The notes under the pieces are model-generated. The model made no database searches, was not told the DNA's origin, and was given only the letters and a program-made list of their open reading frames with translations. From the NCBI GenBank assembly GCA_900708905.1, contig CAADRB010000010.1, positions 308,316-372,315 on the forward strand: a stretch of DNA of 64,000 bases, given 5' to 3'. Origin of the DNA: Hymenolepis diminuta (lineage: Eukaryota > Platyhelminthes > Cestoda > Cyclophyllidea > Hymenolepididae). Below are positions 12,005-22,689 of this stretch, piece by piece. The position numbers were made by a program, and so were the translations under genes. Position 1 is the stretch's first letter. Each line of letters starts with the position of its first letter.

Positions 12005-14106
12005 TTAAGCATCATTATTTTGCAGGCTTTTAGCTGTAAGGTCAATCTGGATCAAATCCTCTGGAAAGTGATGTCCTTTGGCCATCGTCTCGAATTCATC
12101 AAATCGATCATCTACAATCGCCTTTCGCATATCTTCAAAGAAGGCATAACATTGTACTGAATTGTGTCTAGAGTGATAGAAACAAATTCAATTAGTCCAA
12201 ATATCTATTTCACGACTACTAAAATAATTAAGTAACATTCTAGTGAAAGAAAACCATATAAAATAATAAATATGCATACATAAATGCTCAACATACATCA
12301 TAAGCAGAATATGAGCCAGCATTTCCTCCACACTATGTAAATGCGATATATATCCTCTGTTATGTCTTTTACAAGTAAAGCAAGGGCAATCATCCTGCAA
12401 CGGCTGTTTATAAACTTCATCTTTCAAATCTTCAGGCGGGAAAGGGAACCTAATCCACGGTTTAGCTGATTCATCGACATTTCGATTTACAGTATAGAGC
12501 CAAGCAATACCAGATCGAGTTAAACGGAAGGGGAGAGAACCATCAAAGATGTCAACACCACAACGAACTGCGCGAACGACCTCATCCGGTTGCCATATAG
12601 ACGTCATGAAACGTGGAAGATTGGGTGGAATTTTTTCGCAGACAGACTTCAGGATTGTGAAAACATTCTCCAGGTGTGTAGCCCTGGAACCATCCAGAGA
12701 TTCATGGAAGAAACCGTCCAGTACAACACCTGTGAGTCATAGAATGAGTATTAACAAATGAGCATAAAAAAGATGGAAAAGTCTATAGGCAAGGCCCAGC
12801 AAAACATGAATCGTTTATAGATAGCTGATATCACGTAGGGATCAGATAAACAGAAACTTTTGGAGCCGATTCTTTACTTTCAAATCGACAACGACATAAT
12901 TACTATGAAATAACGGCAACTTATGTATACCTGAGGATATATGAGAGTGAATGACTATCCGGTTAGCCAGTAATAGGACATTGATGGGATTTCATTCTTA
13001 AATATGAGAATAGAAGGGTGGATCACATCGTCTATCATCCTAAGGACGAATTTCACTTAGAATAGCGAAAATATTCAAATCTGCTTTCTTTCACAATTCT
13101 AACCGATTAAACCTTAACTATTATAAAATTGAAACACGAAAGAAGTCTTCAAATTCATGTTAAATAAATCCACGGAGCGTAAATCTTCTTAGGTTCAATG
13201 CATAGCAATTATACACTTGCAAGACCGATTATAACACTACTGCAGTGATCAAAGCAGCAAGCAAAACCAAATAAAACACTAGCGCACCTGATCCAGAAGT
13301 AAAGTCAGTAGAATTCACACCACGAATACGCTGGTCTAGATCATTTCCACCAGTAACTGAGATGAGAGACGGAATTTTTGAAAGTGTCTGCAAGGAATAC
13401 TGCCATTCAGACATTTGCACAGATTTATTTAAACGCGAAATTCACATTGGAAACCAACTTCATTTGACTTCACGAAAGTCCCAATCATCTCCGAATAAGA
13501 CTTTGTGCGCTGAACAGACTTTTGACAACGCTTCTTTGTAGGAGGGGTGACATCCGGAAATGCTGTTTCATTATCAACAGGCATTTGATAGGCTACTGGT
13601 AGGGCGCCTAGAACGCAATCAGCATACTGTTCCATGGTTACGGGCAATCGACCACCAACAGCCCAAATTTGGACAGATTTTCTGTCGACGGCTCGTGTAA
13701 TTGCGGCTGCAGTAGGATCATTTTGGAAAAGAACAACGGGCAACTAGACAACTTGAATTAAATGAAGCGGAAACGTTACGTTTAATCCAGAAAATTTGGC
13801 CAATCCCTTTCCAAATTTCTGAAACACCGTAGAGCGTTCGCGACTAAAGGTATCAAAACAAAAAAATACATCCTACAGAAAATTTAATGACGCAAATGTA
13901 AGCTGAGGTGCGTTGTTCAATTGCCTGACTATATCATTTGAAAGAAATGGAACGGCTCCTAAAAAATTAGCACTTTAACCTAACCTACCGAACTTGGTAT
14001 AAAGAAGACAATTTGGTGTTGAAAATTTAATATCGTGATAGTTTTCTATATTGGTTATTAACCCCGACCTTGGTGAAATATCAAAACGCGACAGAAGGAA
14101 TTTCAT
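12005..14106 (-). CDS. QTRT2: Queuine tRNA-ribosyltransferase accessory subunit 2, 7 exons, complete
   Basis: This is the non-catalytic partner of QTRT1. The heterodimer exchanges guanine-34 for queuine in tRNAs with GUN anticodons. Exons on the minus strand are 14106-13989, 13958-13877, 13843-13780, 13743-13474, 13399-13288, 12729-12297 and 12167-12005. Phases all agree and give 413 residues, close to the usual length of about 415. The start MKFLLSRF and the segment NCLLYTKFG match the family N-terminus. KSVQIWAVGGR, GVVLDGFF and WQPDEVVRAVRCGVDIFDG are family blocks. The zinc site C-x-C-x2-C-x25-H is intact, and its His is supplied across the last splice junction, which supports that junction. 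The first four introns are 30, 33, 36 and 74 nt; the last two are 558 and 129 nt. For the 74-nt intron an acceptor 12 nt further on is also in frame. It is divergent from the VPS37 gene, 0.77 kb away. Confidence 0.95.
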
Positions 14107-14877
14107 TGCATTCAAATCAGACGCTGACCTTAAAGAGCAATAAAAGGTTGTATCCTTAGCAAAAACAAATCAAAGGAGATATATCATAAATAGTTTCTCT
14201 GTTAGTAAAAGTGGATTGATAGACAATATATAATTGTCTTATCTGGCGAAACACTACTAAAAATTAGAGGAAGTTCAAGTCCTAGTATTAATTCTCAAAT
14301 ACACGAATCATAAACAAAATTATAGGATTGATAATTTAACGAAACGTTCATTCATATCTAAATGTGGCGAACATCGCCTTACATGTAATTACACATAGGA
14401 ATATACATTAGTTAATATAAACATAATATTTAATTGTTTAATTAAAAGTGGCAAAATATGCATGGAATACTCTTTTTATTTAACAAATATCATATGTTAA
14501 ATTTGTCACATTAGCGTCTCTCTTCATTTTACCTATAAGTTCATTTCTAGGAAGTCACTGTTAAGGTTGGTGTCTCCCACTTCTCTCTCTGAATTTGTTT
14601 TGTTTTCAGTGTTTTTCCCTCATTTTTGAAGTAACGTTACTTTTACCTGTTGTTGTACTTGTTATGTGATGATTAACTGTGATTTTGGTTTATTTGACGT
14701 TTAGAGTATGGCCGTCCGAAATAGTAACCAAGGTTGGCTTTCACTTGGTTTTGTTATTGACACGTGTTTATAAATCTTTATAATCTATTATTTGGATGAC
14801 TTAGTATCTTATAGCTAGTTAATTGTGAATAATTCTTTTTCCATTATTTCATAGGGGTTGGATTTAACGGAGCAACG
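14107..14877. promoter_or_regulatory. Divergent intergenic region between QTRT2 and VPS37
   Basis: These 771 bp separate two start codons that point away from each other, so both promoters should lie here. A pyrimidine-rich tract ending in TTTCATAG at 14854, 24 nt before the VPS37 start codon, looks like a splice acceptor. It could serve a 5'-UTR intron or spliced-leader trans-splicing, which occurs in flatworms. That role is inference. Confidence 0.35.
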
Positions 14878-15526
14878 ATGGAGAACTTTCATGATAAACT
14901 TGTTCGTATGTCAAAGGAGGATTTAGAAATTCTCTTCAACGATAATGAAAAGATTCGCAAAATGGTTGTTGAGAGCAGTTCCGTGAAAAATCTGAAATCA
15001 ACTAAGAAATCTCTTATGAAGAGTAATAAACAGAAAGCTGCCAAGAATTTAGAGAGCGAGCCTAAAATGGAAAAGATTCGAGAAGATTTAATCGCAGCTC
15101 ATCAGGAATTCAACGAAACTCTCAAGGAATACTCAAGTTATAAGAGCAAGTTAGGTGAGTAATCTTTTATGATCTGTTAATTATTGATAAGTTCATATAA
15201 TCATGAATTATTTCTTTTCTTGAGATGAAATTCGTGGATCATTTTCGGCACAAACAATGCTGGCTCTGATGAAAGTTGCCAATGCTGAAGAAGATGAAGT
15301 GTCTGAGCAGTTACAGAAAAATCTTTTGGATAAGAAGATTGAATTGGACGAGTTTCTCACTCGAATGTATGAGCTTCGTAAGTCCTACAATATGCGCCGT
15401 ATCAAAATTGATAAACTTAGTGAATTGGAGAATTCCGCTCATGGACATCTTAGCCCACCTCGACGTACCTATCCGCAATTTGGCTCAGTATCCCACAGTC
15501 GTCCTGGTCTCTACCCCAATCTGTAA
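14878..15526 (+). CDS. VPS37: VPS37-family ESCRT-I subunit, 2 exons, complete
   Basis: VPS37 proteins are subunits of ESCRT-I, which sorts ubiquitinated cargo into multivesicular endosomes and helps in membrane scission. Exons 14878-15154 and 15225-15526 flank a 70-nt GT...AG intron (phase 1) and give 192 residues. The protein is a charged, helical coiled-coil chain. The C-terminal Mod(r) domain is recognisable in DEIRGSFSAQTMLALMKVAN, then DKKIELDEFL, then RRIKIDKLSEL, which match the conserved helices of VPS37A-D. The last 25 residues are Pro/Ser-rich. The length is short for the animal family and resembles VPS37 forms without the long Pro-rich tail. I cannot say which of A-D it corresponds to. 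The start is the first ATG after an acceptor-like TTTCATAG. Confidence 0.92.
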
Positions 15527-15567
15527 ATCAATGCTATGACAGTGAATACAAGTGATATTGTGTAATT

Positions 15568-15573
15568 AATAAA
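15568..15573 (+). terminator. Poly(A) signal of VPS37
   Basis: AATAAA lies 42 nt after the stop codon in sequence orientation and is followed by a T-rich stretch, as expected for a short 3' UTR. Confidence 0.6.
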
Positions 15574-18500
15574 GTTCTAACTATTTACTCCTTCCGCATA
15601 TCGTCTCCCTTCCCCTTATTCCCATTAAATTTATTGTAATTTATATTATTTCTCCGTAATATTGCATGATTCAGAGGAGATTCTGTGTTATGTCATTCAA
15701 TCTTAATTGCATTTTCCCCCTTCTATAAGTGGGGCCATTATAAAGGTATAGATATTTTTAGAATATCTTGTCGCGTGAATTCTTATAGTCCACATTTCGT
15801 CTTGTGTATCGGTCACTAGGTTATAATTCTCACGTTATCACGAGAGTTAGGTGTCGTTACACTGAATTAAATGTTTGCTTTACGATTCCAGCTACTTGTT
15901 TCTGTTGTGTAATATCTTTAACACGCCTAATGAAGCATAATTTATTGATGAGGTTAGTAATTTACTTCTTGTTCGTGCTCTTTTTATAGACCATTACTAA
16001 TGGGGCTTAATTAGCTTTTACTGATTGGAATATTTTAGTTTAGCCGATCAAACTGTGGGCAATAAGTTAATTATTTTATTACTGGTTGAATTACATTAAA
16101 TATCAAACTTCAAGTGAATCAATTGGTAAATGTGTACTGGTGCTTAATGTTACGCGTCATGACATCGGCCTAACCGTGGGAGCCAATCAAAATTCAGTGT
16201 TCTACTTTTGGAGAGGTACGATGAAATACCGCCGTCAGAGGATCAAAAACTGGTTTTAAAGAAATCATAGAGTCTTGAAATATAATTATAATTGTTTTCG
16301 TACATTAGAATACTTCACCTTAGCTCAACTGCTTTCGTTCGATCGGTGCTGTTTGCAGAAACTAAAATGACCTTTTGCATTTTATGAGAACAGACTTGTT
16401 TTTGTATGCATTGGATAAGATTTTCTGTTTCCATTATTTGGTGTGAGAACGAAGTTATGAACTACACTTTTTGAATAAAAGTTTCTCTGCTATTTAATAC
16501 CTCATCCGGATGATATATCAAATTCAATCTAAAAGCGTGTGCAGTTCGATAAGTGCGCCTCCTGGTTTAGAATTGGTTTGTAAAGTGGGTGAAAGGTATG
16601 AAAAGCGACTTTTAGAACCGGGTTTTGGTTAATATGTTTTAAGACAAACTTTCAACAAAGCATAAGGAACTTAAGTATCTCTCGTGAAGAGCGTCTATTA
16701 AGGGTAGTGAACGTAATATTAAGAGCTATTCATTTGTCCGTCTAGTCCTTAACTGAACAAATGATAATTAAATCTTTTGAGTTGACACATTTATCAAAGA
16801 ACCACACGCCGCCTTTACATTACATAAAACATTGATTACTCTTGGTCTACTAAATGTGTTACTTAACATCTAATGTGAGTGATAACATTGAAAATTTTTT
16901 TCTTTTGCCGACTAATTGCTCCGTAACTTGAAAATGTATGCTGTTCGAGACATGCGCCCTCTTATAGTATTAAACGAGTCAGAAATGGCTTGTGAAATAC
17001 GTGATAGTAGAAATGGATATGAATGAAAAGCTAAAATTCGGTGTAACTTCCCATTCACTAATCATATACCGAATGCAAAGAGATCGAATTAAAAAGACTT
17101 CTTAAGGGCAAAGTATCTTTAATTTTCTGGATCGAATTTTGCCAATTTTACTCTCTTGTCCCTTCAATAAACTCACCTATACGTCTATTTGTCTATTTCA
17201 AATATCCGGTAGGAATTTTAACAGAATAAATGGACATAATGGATAGGCCACCGTCTAATTGTTAGAAGAAATGAGTTCATATCTCTTCAGGAAATTAAAT
17301 GATCTCTCTATAAGAGTAACTTTATGTCAATTTATCAAATAATAAATCCTAAGTTGAACTATCAAATCATTTAAACTTACAGATACCGACTTACGCAATT
17401 AATGATATTCCTAAAGGCTAACTGGAAACAACAGACCTTCCCAAGAGTTGAATTGAACTATGCGTGTGTTAAACAAAAGCAAAAAATGAGAGAAAAAAGT
17501 GAAAAGTAGGCCGGAGATTTGAGAATTGGGAACAGACATCGGTGCAACGTGAGTGGAAACGGGTGGTTGTGATAAGACGGCCACATTATGGTACCACAAG
17601 TTTTGCTGATTATTTTGTATTTTTTGTTCGTCTGATGAACAGCAGATAAAATATTTTCAACTGATAATTGGGACGGCGTAGACGTGGGGTAAGCACATGC
17701 AATTGATTCAAATCATAAGGCATTTTCAATGGAAGCCTGAGCTTTATTAAATTTAATACGAAGATATCTCCCAAAAGTCACCCTCTCCTTTTATGGAATT
17801 AGGAGCTTCAAAGAATAATCTCCAATAGTCCGTTTTCATTGAAAACACCACTGATTTGACATGAATATTATCTCTCAATAAACGTGCAGATGTTTATATT
17901 CATAAAAATGTTAGTCAGTTACCTTCAAACAGTTCTGTCTATGCAATTGATTTGACTTGTATTCTTTTAGTATGCCATTGCTAATACGTTTGGGTCCATG
18001 AATAGGTGTACTCTAAGTTTCCTCAAGAGGTAATAAAAATTGAAAATTCATTTCGATTTGATTAAAAATACCAATAGAGCCTACTATATATTTAAAAAGA
18101 GCATATTACTCAAAAGTTAAAGCATACCAACTTAGAAAGTCGATATGTAGTAGGGCAATAAATTATAGAGGTCTAAACTAAAACTATTTTTTGTTCTTAT
18201 TACTGAATAAAAAAATTGACGACCTATCTTTAGACCTTACTAATACGATAAATCGGGTCTACTGTTATTATAATGAGCAATAAAATTAAGTCTTTTCGAT
18301 CGATGGACACCCTGTCTTCAATATCTACATTCCCTTGAAACCACTCCTGTATATTCCTACGATGTCTGTAGATGCAAGCATAGACACCTCGCATACATTG
18401 TAGTACCTGGACACGCTGCTCAGTCTCTATATTGACCACCTAGTCTGCATTATTGTACTTTTCATCTGTTCATCACAAATCGGATTGTCTTTCCTCAGTA

Positions 18501-19463
18501 CTGACGCCTCTTGCTTTCTCCCCAATCCTTCTTCCTACTCTCTCATCCTTTCCAGTGGTCCAACCCAACTCTTAATCATCTTACTCAACAAAGGCTGTTG
18601 TTATCTGTTAGCCTTAGGAAGAGAGGAAACCAAGCCTAACTTGGTCGGGCTCTTAAACTAGCTTTACTGGAGTCTAAAGCCACTTTAACATCTTCATTTC
18701 ATACCTCGTTTACTACCAAACCATCAGCATCAACCGTCCTTACTTTCCTAGACTCCTGCTAATAAACCTGCCTCCCACAACCTTCTTTTCTCTTTGTCCC
18801 GGTCTTACAGCCAATATTTGTGGAATACAAAGGGGAATACGTACGCATATATCTGTGCATCTTAATTATCAGTTTACAATTTTTATTGGTGTCCCAGCAC
18901 CGAACAAAGAATGCGACCTTCCTTTTCGTACGTCAGCAAGATCCCTTTATCACTATTTGTCTTCTACTTTTTCCGTACTGACATAATTTGCCTTTAGGAG
19001 GATAATTAATTTTGTAAGAGGACTTCTAAGTCCAACTTGTTCAAGCAACTACTCCTAGATTGTCTTGAAAAACCTCATCTTCAAACTCATATTTCTTTCT
19101 TAATTTAAAATCATTGTCAAACCAATAGAAGATTAGATTCCACTTGCTTATATAGGAAAGGGAATATATCTAGTAAACTTTCTTGACATGAATAAGTTAT
19201 CTTCTAATCCCCAGTCAAACACATTTCAAAAATGAAATAGACTAGGTTGTACCAAATAGCCAAAACCAACACGAATAAAACCTATGCAAACTAAATTTCT
19301 AGCCACAAATACCTGAATCACACCCTCTATAAATTCATTAATACGCGGTAACCATATCAGTTTGCAGACTGCAAAGTAAAATACAAGCCCTAAAAAACAT
19401 CGAGAAAAAAACTTCCAATGACAGAGCTGTATTAACACCAACCAAAAGCTTTAAATCGTAATC
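15574..19463. other. Intergenic, no gene recognised
   Basis: I find no supported exon. A 69-codon minus frame at 18230-18439 has a more complex composition than its surroundings. With the pyrimidine-rich 18440-18850 it may be a decayed mobile element, but no motif confirms this. Confidence 0.35.
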
Positions 19464-20642
19464 TCACTGACAGAGGTCAATCACTTTCAAAGCACCGGCT
19501 AGACTGTCATTTACCATACATCGATCAAACCAGGCTTTAGAGGACTTTTGTATCACAGACGAAAGTCCAGACCTTGCGGACGAAAGGAAAAGATAGATCT
19601 CATCAACAGAAAAATATTCTTCACTCCCCTTTGCAATCTTGCTGACACAGTCCACCAAAGCCTTTTCGTCTTTACCAGAAACAACCGATTCAATTAGGGA
19701 TAAGTTTTCAAAAGTCTTGCTAAAATCAGATGAAAGGCGGGCAAGGGACATCAGAATAATTGATTCTCCATAAAGGGGAAGATCTCTGAATGGATTTCCA
19801 ATCGCCATACAACCAAATGAACAAGGGCGCCAAATAATGGAGAGAAGGAAGTCTGAGGTGGATGATCGTGGCTTCCCAGCGAAAAAGTGTTCCAGGGGAG
19901 TCAGATACTTTGGTACGGAGGTAAGACTAGAATGGCGATAGAATTGGACTGAAACATTTTGACCTGAAAACAATAACATCTGGCTGTAAGCAAGGAGAGC
20001 GAATGGAGGACAGGTGGGGTCGCAATGAACAGCTAGGTCAATAAAATTTTGTGCGCTTTGAGGTGGTAGTGTGACTGCTGGTGTGAAAATGGAGGAATTC
20101 TCTGATTTTTCGTTACTATGGTCTGATTTAGACTGTTTCTTAGCCGTTGGAGCATCAGATCCAGGCTTTGGAACTGTGGAAGGAACAGATTTATCAAGAG
20201 ACATGGGAGAAAGATAAGCATCGATCGTCCGTTCAAGTTCATGGAGTCGATTAACAAGGGCAGGGCTGACATTATCTTGTTTGGACACATTGTGTAAATG
20301 CTTGCCAAGTTTAGAGACTGGACCCGTCTTTCTGACGATATATTTATCAAGAAGCATTTCATTATTGGGTTCAACATGAGAAACCGACTCAAATTCCACT
20401 TTTTGTTCTGATTCTACTTGGCTTACCTCCTGGTCGCCTTTTGAAGACTGCAAGGCTTCTAGTGCAAGACCAAGTTTCGATTGTGCTTTGGATTTTTTAA
20501 CAATGAATGTATCAAGACTATTTCCAGATTGGGATGAAGAGTCTCTAAAATTCAGAGGAAATACTGGTTCCAATTTGTACATCCTCTCAGTATGAGCAAA
20601 ATTACCTTCCTTGAAAGTTATAATTGGGTCAATTTTATACAT
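19464..20642 (-). CDS. AIMP2: AIMP2 (p38) scaffold of the multi-tRNA-synthetase complex, single exon
   Basis: AIMP2 is a non-enzymatic scaffold that holds lysyl-tRNA synthetase and other members of the multisynthetase complex. The first ATG of the frame is at 20642; a frame running upstream has only TTG. The 392-residue product is longer than the usual 320. Two MYK(I/L)(D/E)P motifs at residues 1-6 and 21-26 match the paired N-terminal motifs (MYQVKP and MYRLP in human) that bind the lysyl-tRNA synthetase dimer. A coiled coil at about 125-145 (LVNRLHELERTIDAYL) matches the family leucine zipper. From residue 200, FIDLAVHCDPTCPPFALLAY opens the thioredoxin/GST-like region, and ALKVIDLCQ matches the family C-terminus. 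The extra length is mainly a hydrophilic N-terminal insert containing a duplicated 19-residue motif (see findings). There are no introns in the coding region, unlike its neighbours. Confidence 0.9.
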   Translation of the reverse strand: MYKIDPIITFKEGNFAHTERMYKLEPVFPLNFRDSSSQSGNSLDTFIVKKSKAQSKLGLALEALQSSKGDQEVSQVESEQKVEFESVSHVEPNNEMLLDKYIVRKTGPVSKLGKHLHNVSKQDNVSPALVNRLHELERTIDAYLSPMSLDKSVPSTVPKPGSDAPTAKKQSKSDHSNEKSENSSIFTPAVTLPPQSAQNFIDLAVHCDPTCPPFALLAYSQMLLFSGQNVSVQFYRHSSLTSVPKYLTPLEHFFAGKPRSSTSDFLLSIIWRPCSFGCMAIGNPFRDLPLYGESIILMSLARLSSDFSKTFENLSLIESVVSGKDEKALVDCVSKIAKGSEEYFSVDEIYLFLSSARSGLSSVIQKSSKAWFDRCMVNDSLAGALKVIDLCQ

Positions 20643-22192
20643 ATTACGGAGCAACAACGTCGATTAATCGAAAAATGGCGGAGAAGTAAAAATTCCCAAA
20701 TGCCGCCTAAAATGGCAAATTAAATTATGTTCCTTATAAGGTCTTAACGTAAAGTGGGGCAGGCCAGTTATATTAATTAATATGTATATATTAGTGCCGA
20801 AAAATGTATTTATTTTGAAAATTTTTTTTGGACTATTCAACAATTAAGCTTATGAGATTGATACATTTGAACATACTAATAAAGCATAAAGAAATAATGA
20901 AACACTTCAACACATATTCAACAAAAATAAACAGGCATTCATATCTTACTTCCAAATATTTTCCAAGAACACATTAAAATAAGTTAATACTGCATTTAAG
21001 CCTTCTTTGCCTGAGGGAGTATTGAGGATTGTACTATATTAATCCAGAATTTTTGGGCAATAATAAGTTGACATTTCCATGGCGAAGTTCGGCATAACTG
21101 GTAATTAGAAATCAAATCAGACTTCTACAAAGGTAATACGGTGTTTTCAATTCTAATTTCGAAAGGTACGTTTACTTATGTGTAACTCATTAATTTGTTT
21201 AGACGTCTATTCAAACATAACATAATTTATTTTTAAAGCAAAGAGACAATTTTTTAAAGATATTTCGAATAAATTTAAGAGGGTATTTCCGCGGAAAGTC
21301 GGACTAAAGCAAGATCAACGATAAAGATAGTTAGAAAGTGAACTCACAAGTGACTAATATCTGATTGACCTTATATATTATTTCAAATTTTGAACAAACA
21401 TATATGAAATTATTTATAATTTTTATTGGTAAATGGAAGTTGGGATCATAATTTTTTGAATTTACACTTATTGCGAAGTTAATATCATTGTCAACTATCA
21501 TCGGTAATATTTAGTTTTAATTAAAAACTTAAAAATTACAATGTTGTGAATTTTGCAATAATTGAAAACAGCCTCGATTTTGATTATGCAAATGGTAAAT
21601 GCAATTGGGATGTATTTAGGCTGTTTTGTTCATTTAAACGCCAACTTCTTTCAAGCAATCGGGTACTATCAAAATTAGAATAATAACAAGCACAAAGCTA
21701 TGGGTAAGAAAAATAAGAAAATACAAAAAGAGTCGAAATATGGCTCATCTATCGTGGATAAAACATTTAACAATGTTTATCCAGTTTTTGAGAGTGTGAA
21801 ACCCAACCTCAAAGGGATTCGTGGCAGAAAATTACATTAAAACATTACTAAATATCTTTGAATGTCTGCAATTAACAAATAATGCATTTGTACTCATTGA
21901 TCTGCAGTCATAACGACTTAACGGAATAAAGCGCCAAAGGATGTTTAAAAGGTTATATTTAAGAATGTCATCATTAAACCTGATATTTAATGCCATATTT
22001 GAATGCCTAAGAATGATAAACGTAAACGTTACATATAAGAGAATAATATTTTCTCCAAAAAATAATTCCATACTTTCCAATTTAAGAAACCTTAACGTGT
22101 TCAAAATAAACACTGGATAGTAGTCAGCATCAAGACTGACCAAAGGTTTGTCTCGAATCTCCAAAATGGATTTCTCATGTTTTTACTGGAGG
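20643..22192. other. Intergenic, repeat fragment only
   Basis: No gene was recognised. 22034-22140 resembles 7985-8095, including the AATAATATTTTC...CCAAAAAATAA motif and a GCATCAAGACTGACC stretch. It may be an older copy of the sequence that abuts LTR family B. Confidence 0.4.
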
Positions 22193-22689
22193 TGCTATAT
22201 CTAGCAGATGTCTATCAACACCTGGTGATAAGTTCTCCATTACAGTGTCCACAGGCGGTCCAGCTGTGAGTTTGCGTTAAACTAAAGTTTAATGAAGAAG
22301 CGTTTCGTGTATAAGCCAAATTTACTTATTAATTGCTATAGCCAGCAGATGTCTATCAACACAGATGTCGGTCATCACGCCGGGACACCGACAACGAGAC
22401 ATGACTGACGTCTAACGAAGAAATGTTTTGTATATAAACAGAATTTACTTATTTATAAATTGGGGTGGCTTGCCTGCCACCTCCGAACTGATCTGGCGAC
22501 ATGGGTGACTTGACTTATTCCATCTATTCCTTCTATTCGATCGATGTGGCCTCGAAAGATTTCAACGTTATTACATTAATAAATTGGGGTGGCAGGCCTA
22601 GCACCTCTGAACTGATTTAGCAACATAGATGGCTTGATTAATTCCATCTATTCGATTGATGTAGCCTCGGCAGACCTAACGTTATTACA
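22193..22689 (+). mobile_element. LTR-like repeat family B, copy B2, interrupted by B3
   Basis: The 5' part is 22193-22333 and the 3' part is 22576-22689. Joined, they match the order of blocks in B1 and B4, from TGCTATATCTAGCAGATG to AACGTTATTACA. The gap between them is exactly copy B3. The unit begins TG and ends CA. No target-site duplication is visible around B2 itself. Confidence 0.65.
22334..22575 (+). mobile_element. LTR-like repeat family B, nested copy B3 with 5-bp target duplication
   Basis: TGCTATAGCCAGCAGATG...AACGTTATTACA lies inside B2, flanked on both sides by TTAAT (22329-22333 and 22576-22580). The two flanks, after removing one TTAAT, reconstitute the uninterrupted block seen in B1 and B4. 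This fixes the ends of the element at TG and CA and the duplication at 5 bp, as for an LTR-retrotransposon solo LTR. About 95 bp present in B4 are missing near its 5' end. It contains TTTTGTATATAAAC as a TATA-like box. Confidence 0.7.

Noticed and set aside
15276..15539. 87-codon plus-strand frame overlapping VPS37 exon 2
   Set aside because: Shadow frame; the other phase carries the Mod(r) domain.
18230..18439. Minus frame with VQVLQCMRGVYAC-like sequence as a possible gene
   Set aside because: It ends in a low-complexity hydrophobic run, has no splice context and no recognised similarity. Kept only as a possible repeat relic.
20033..20392. 119-codon minus-strand frame in another phase
   Set aside because: It is a shadow of the AIMP2 coding exon, whose own frame is longer and matches the family.
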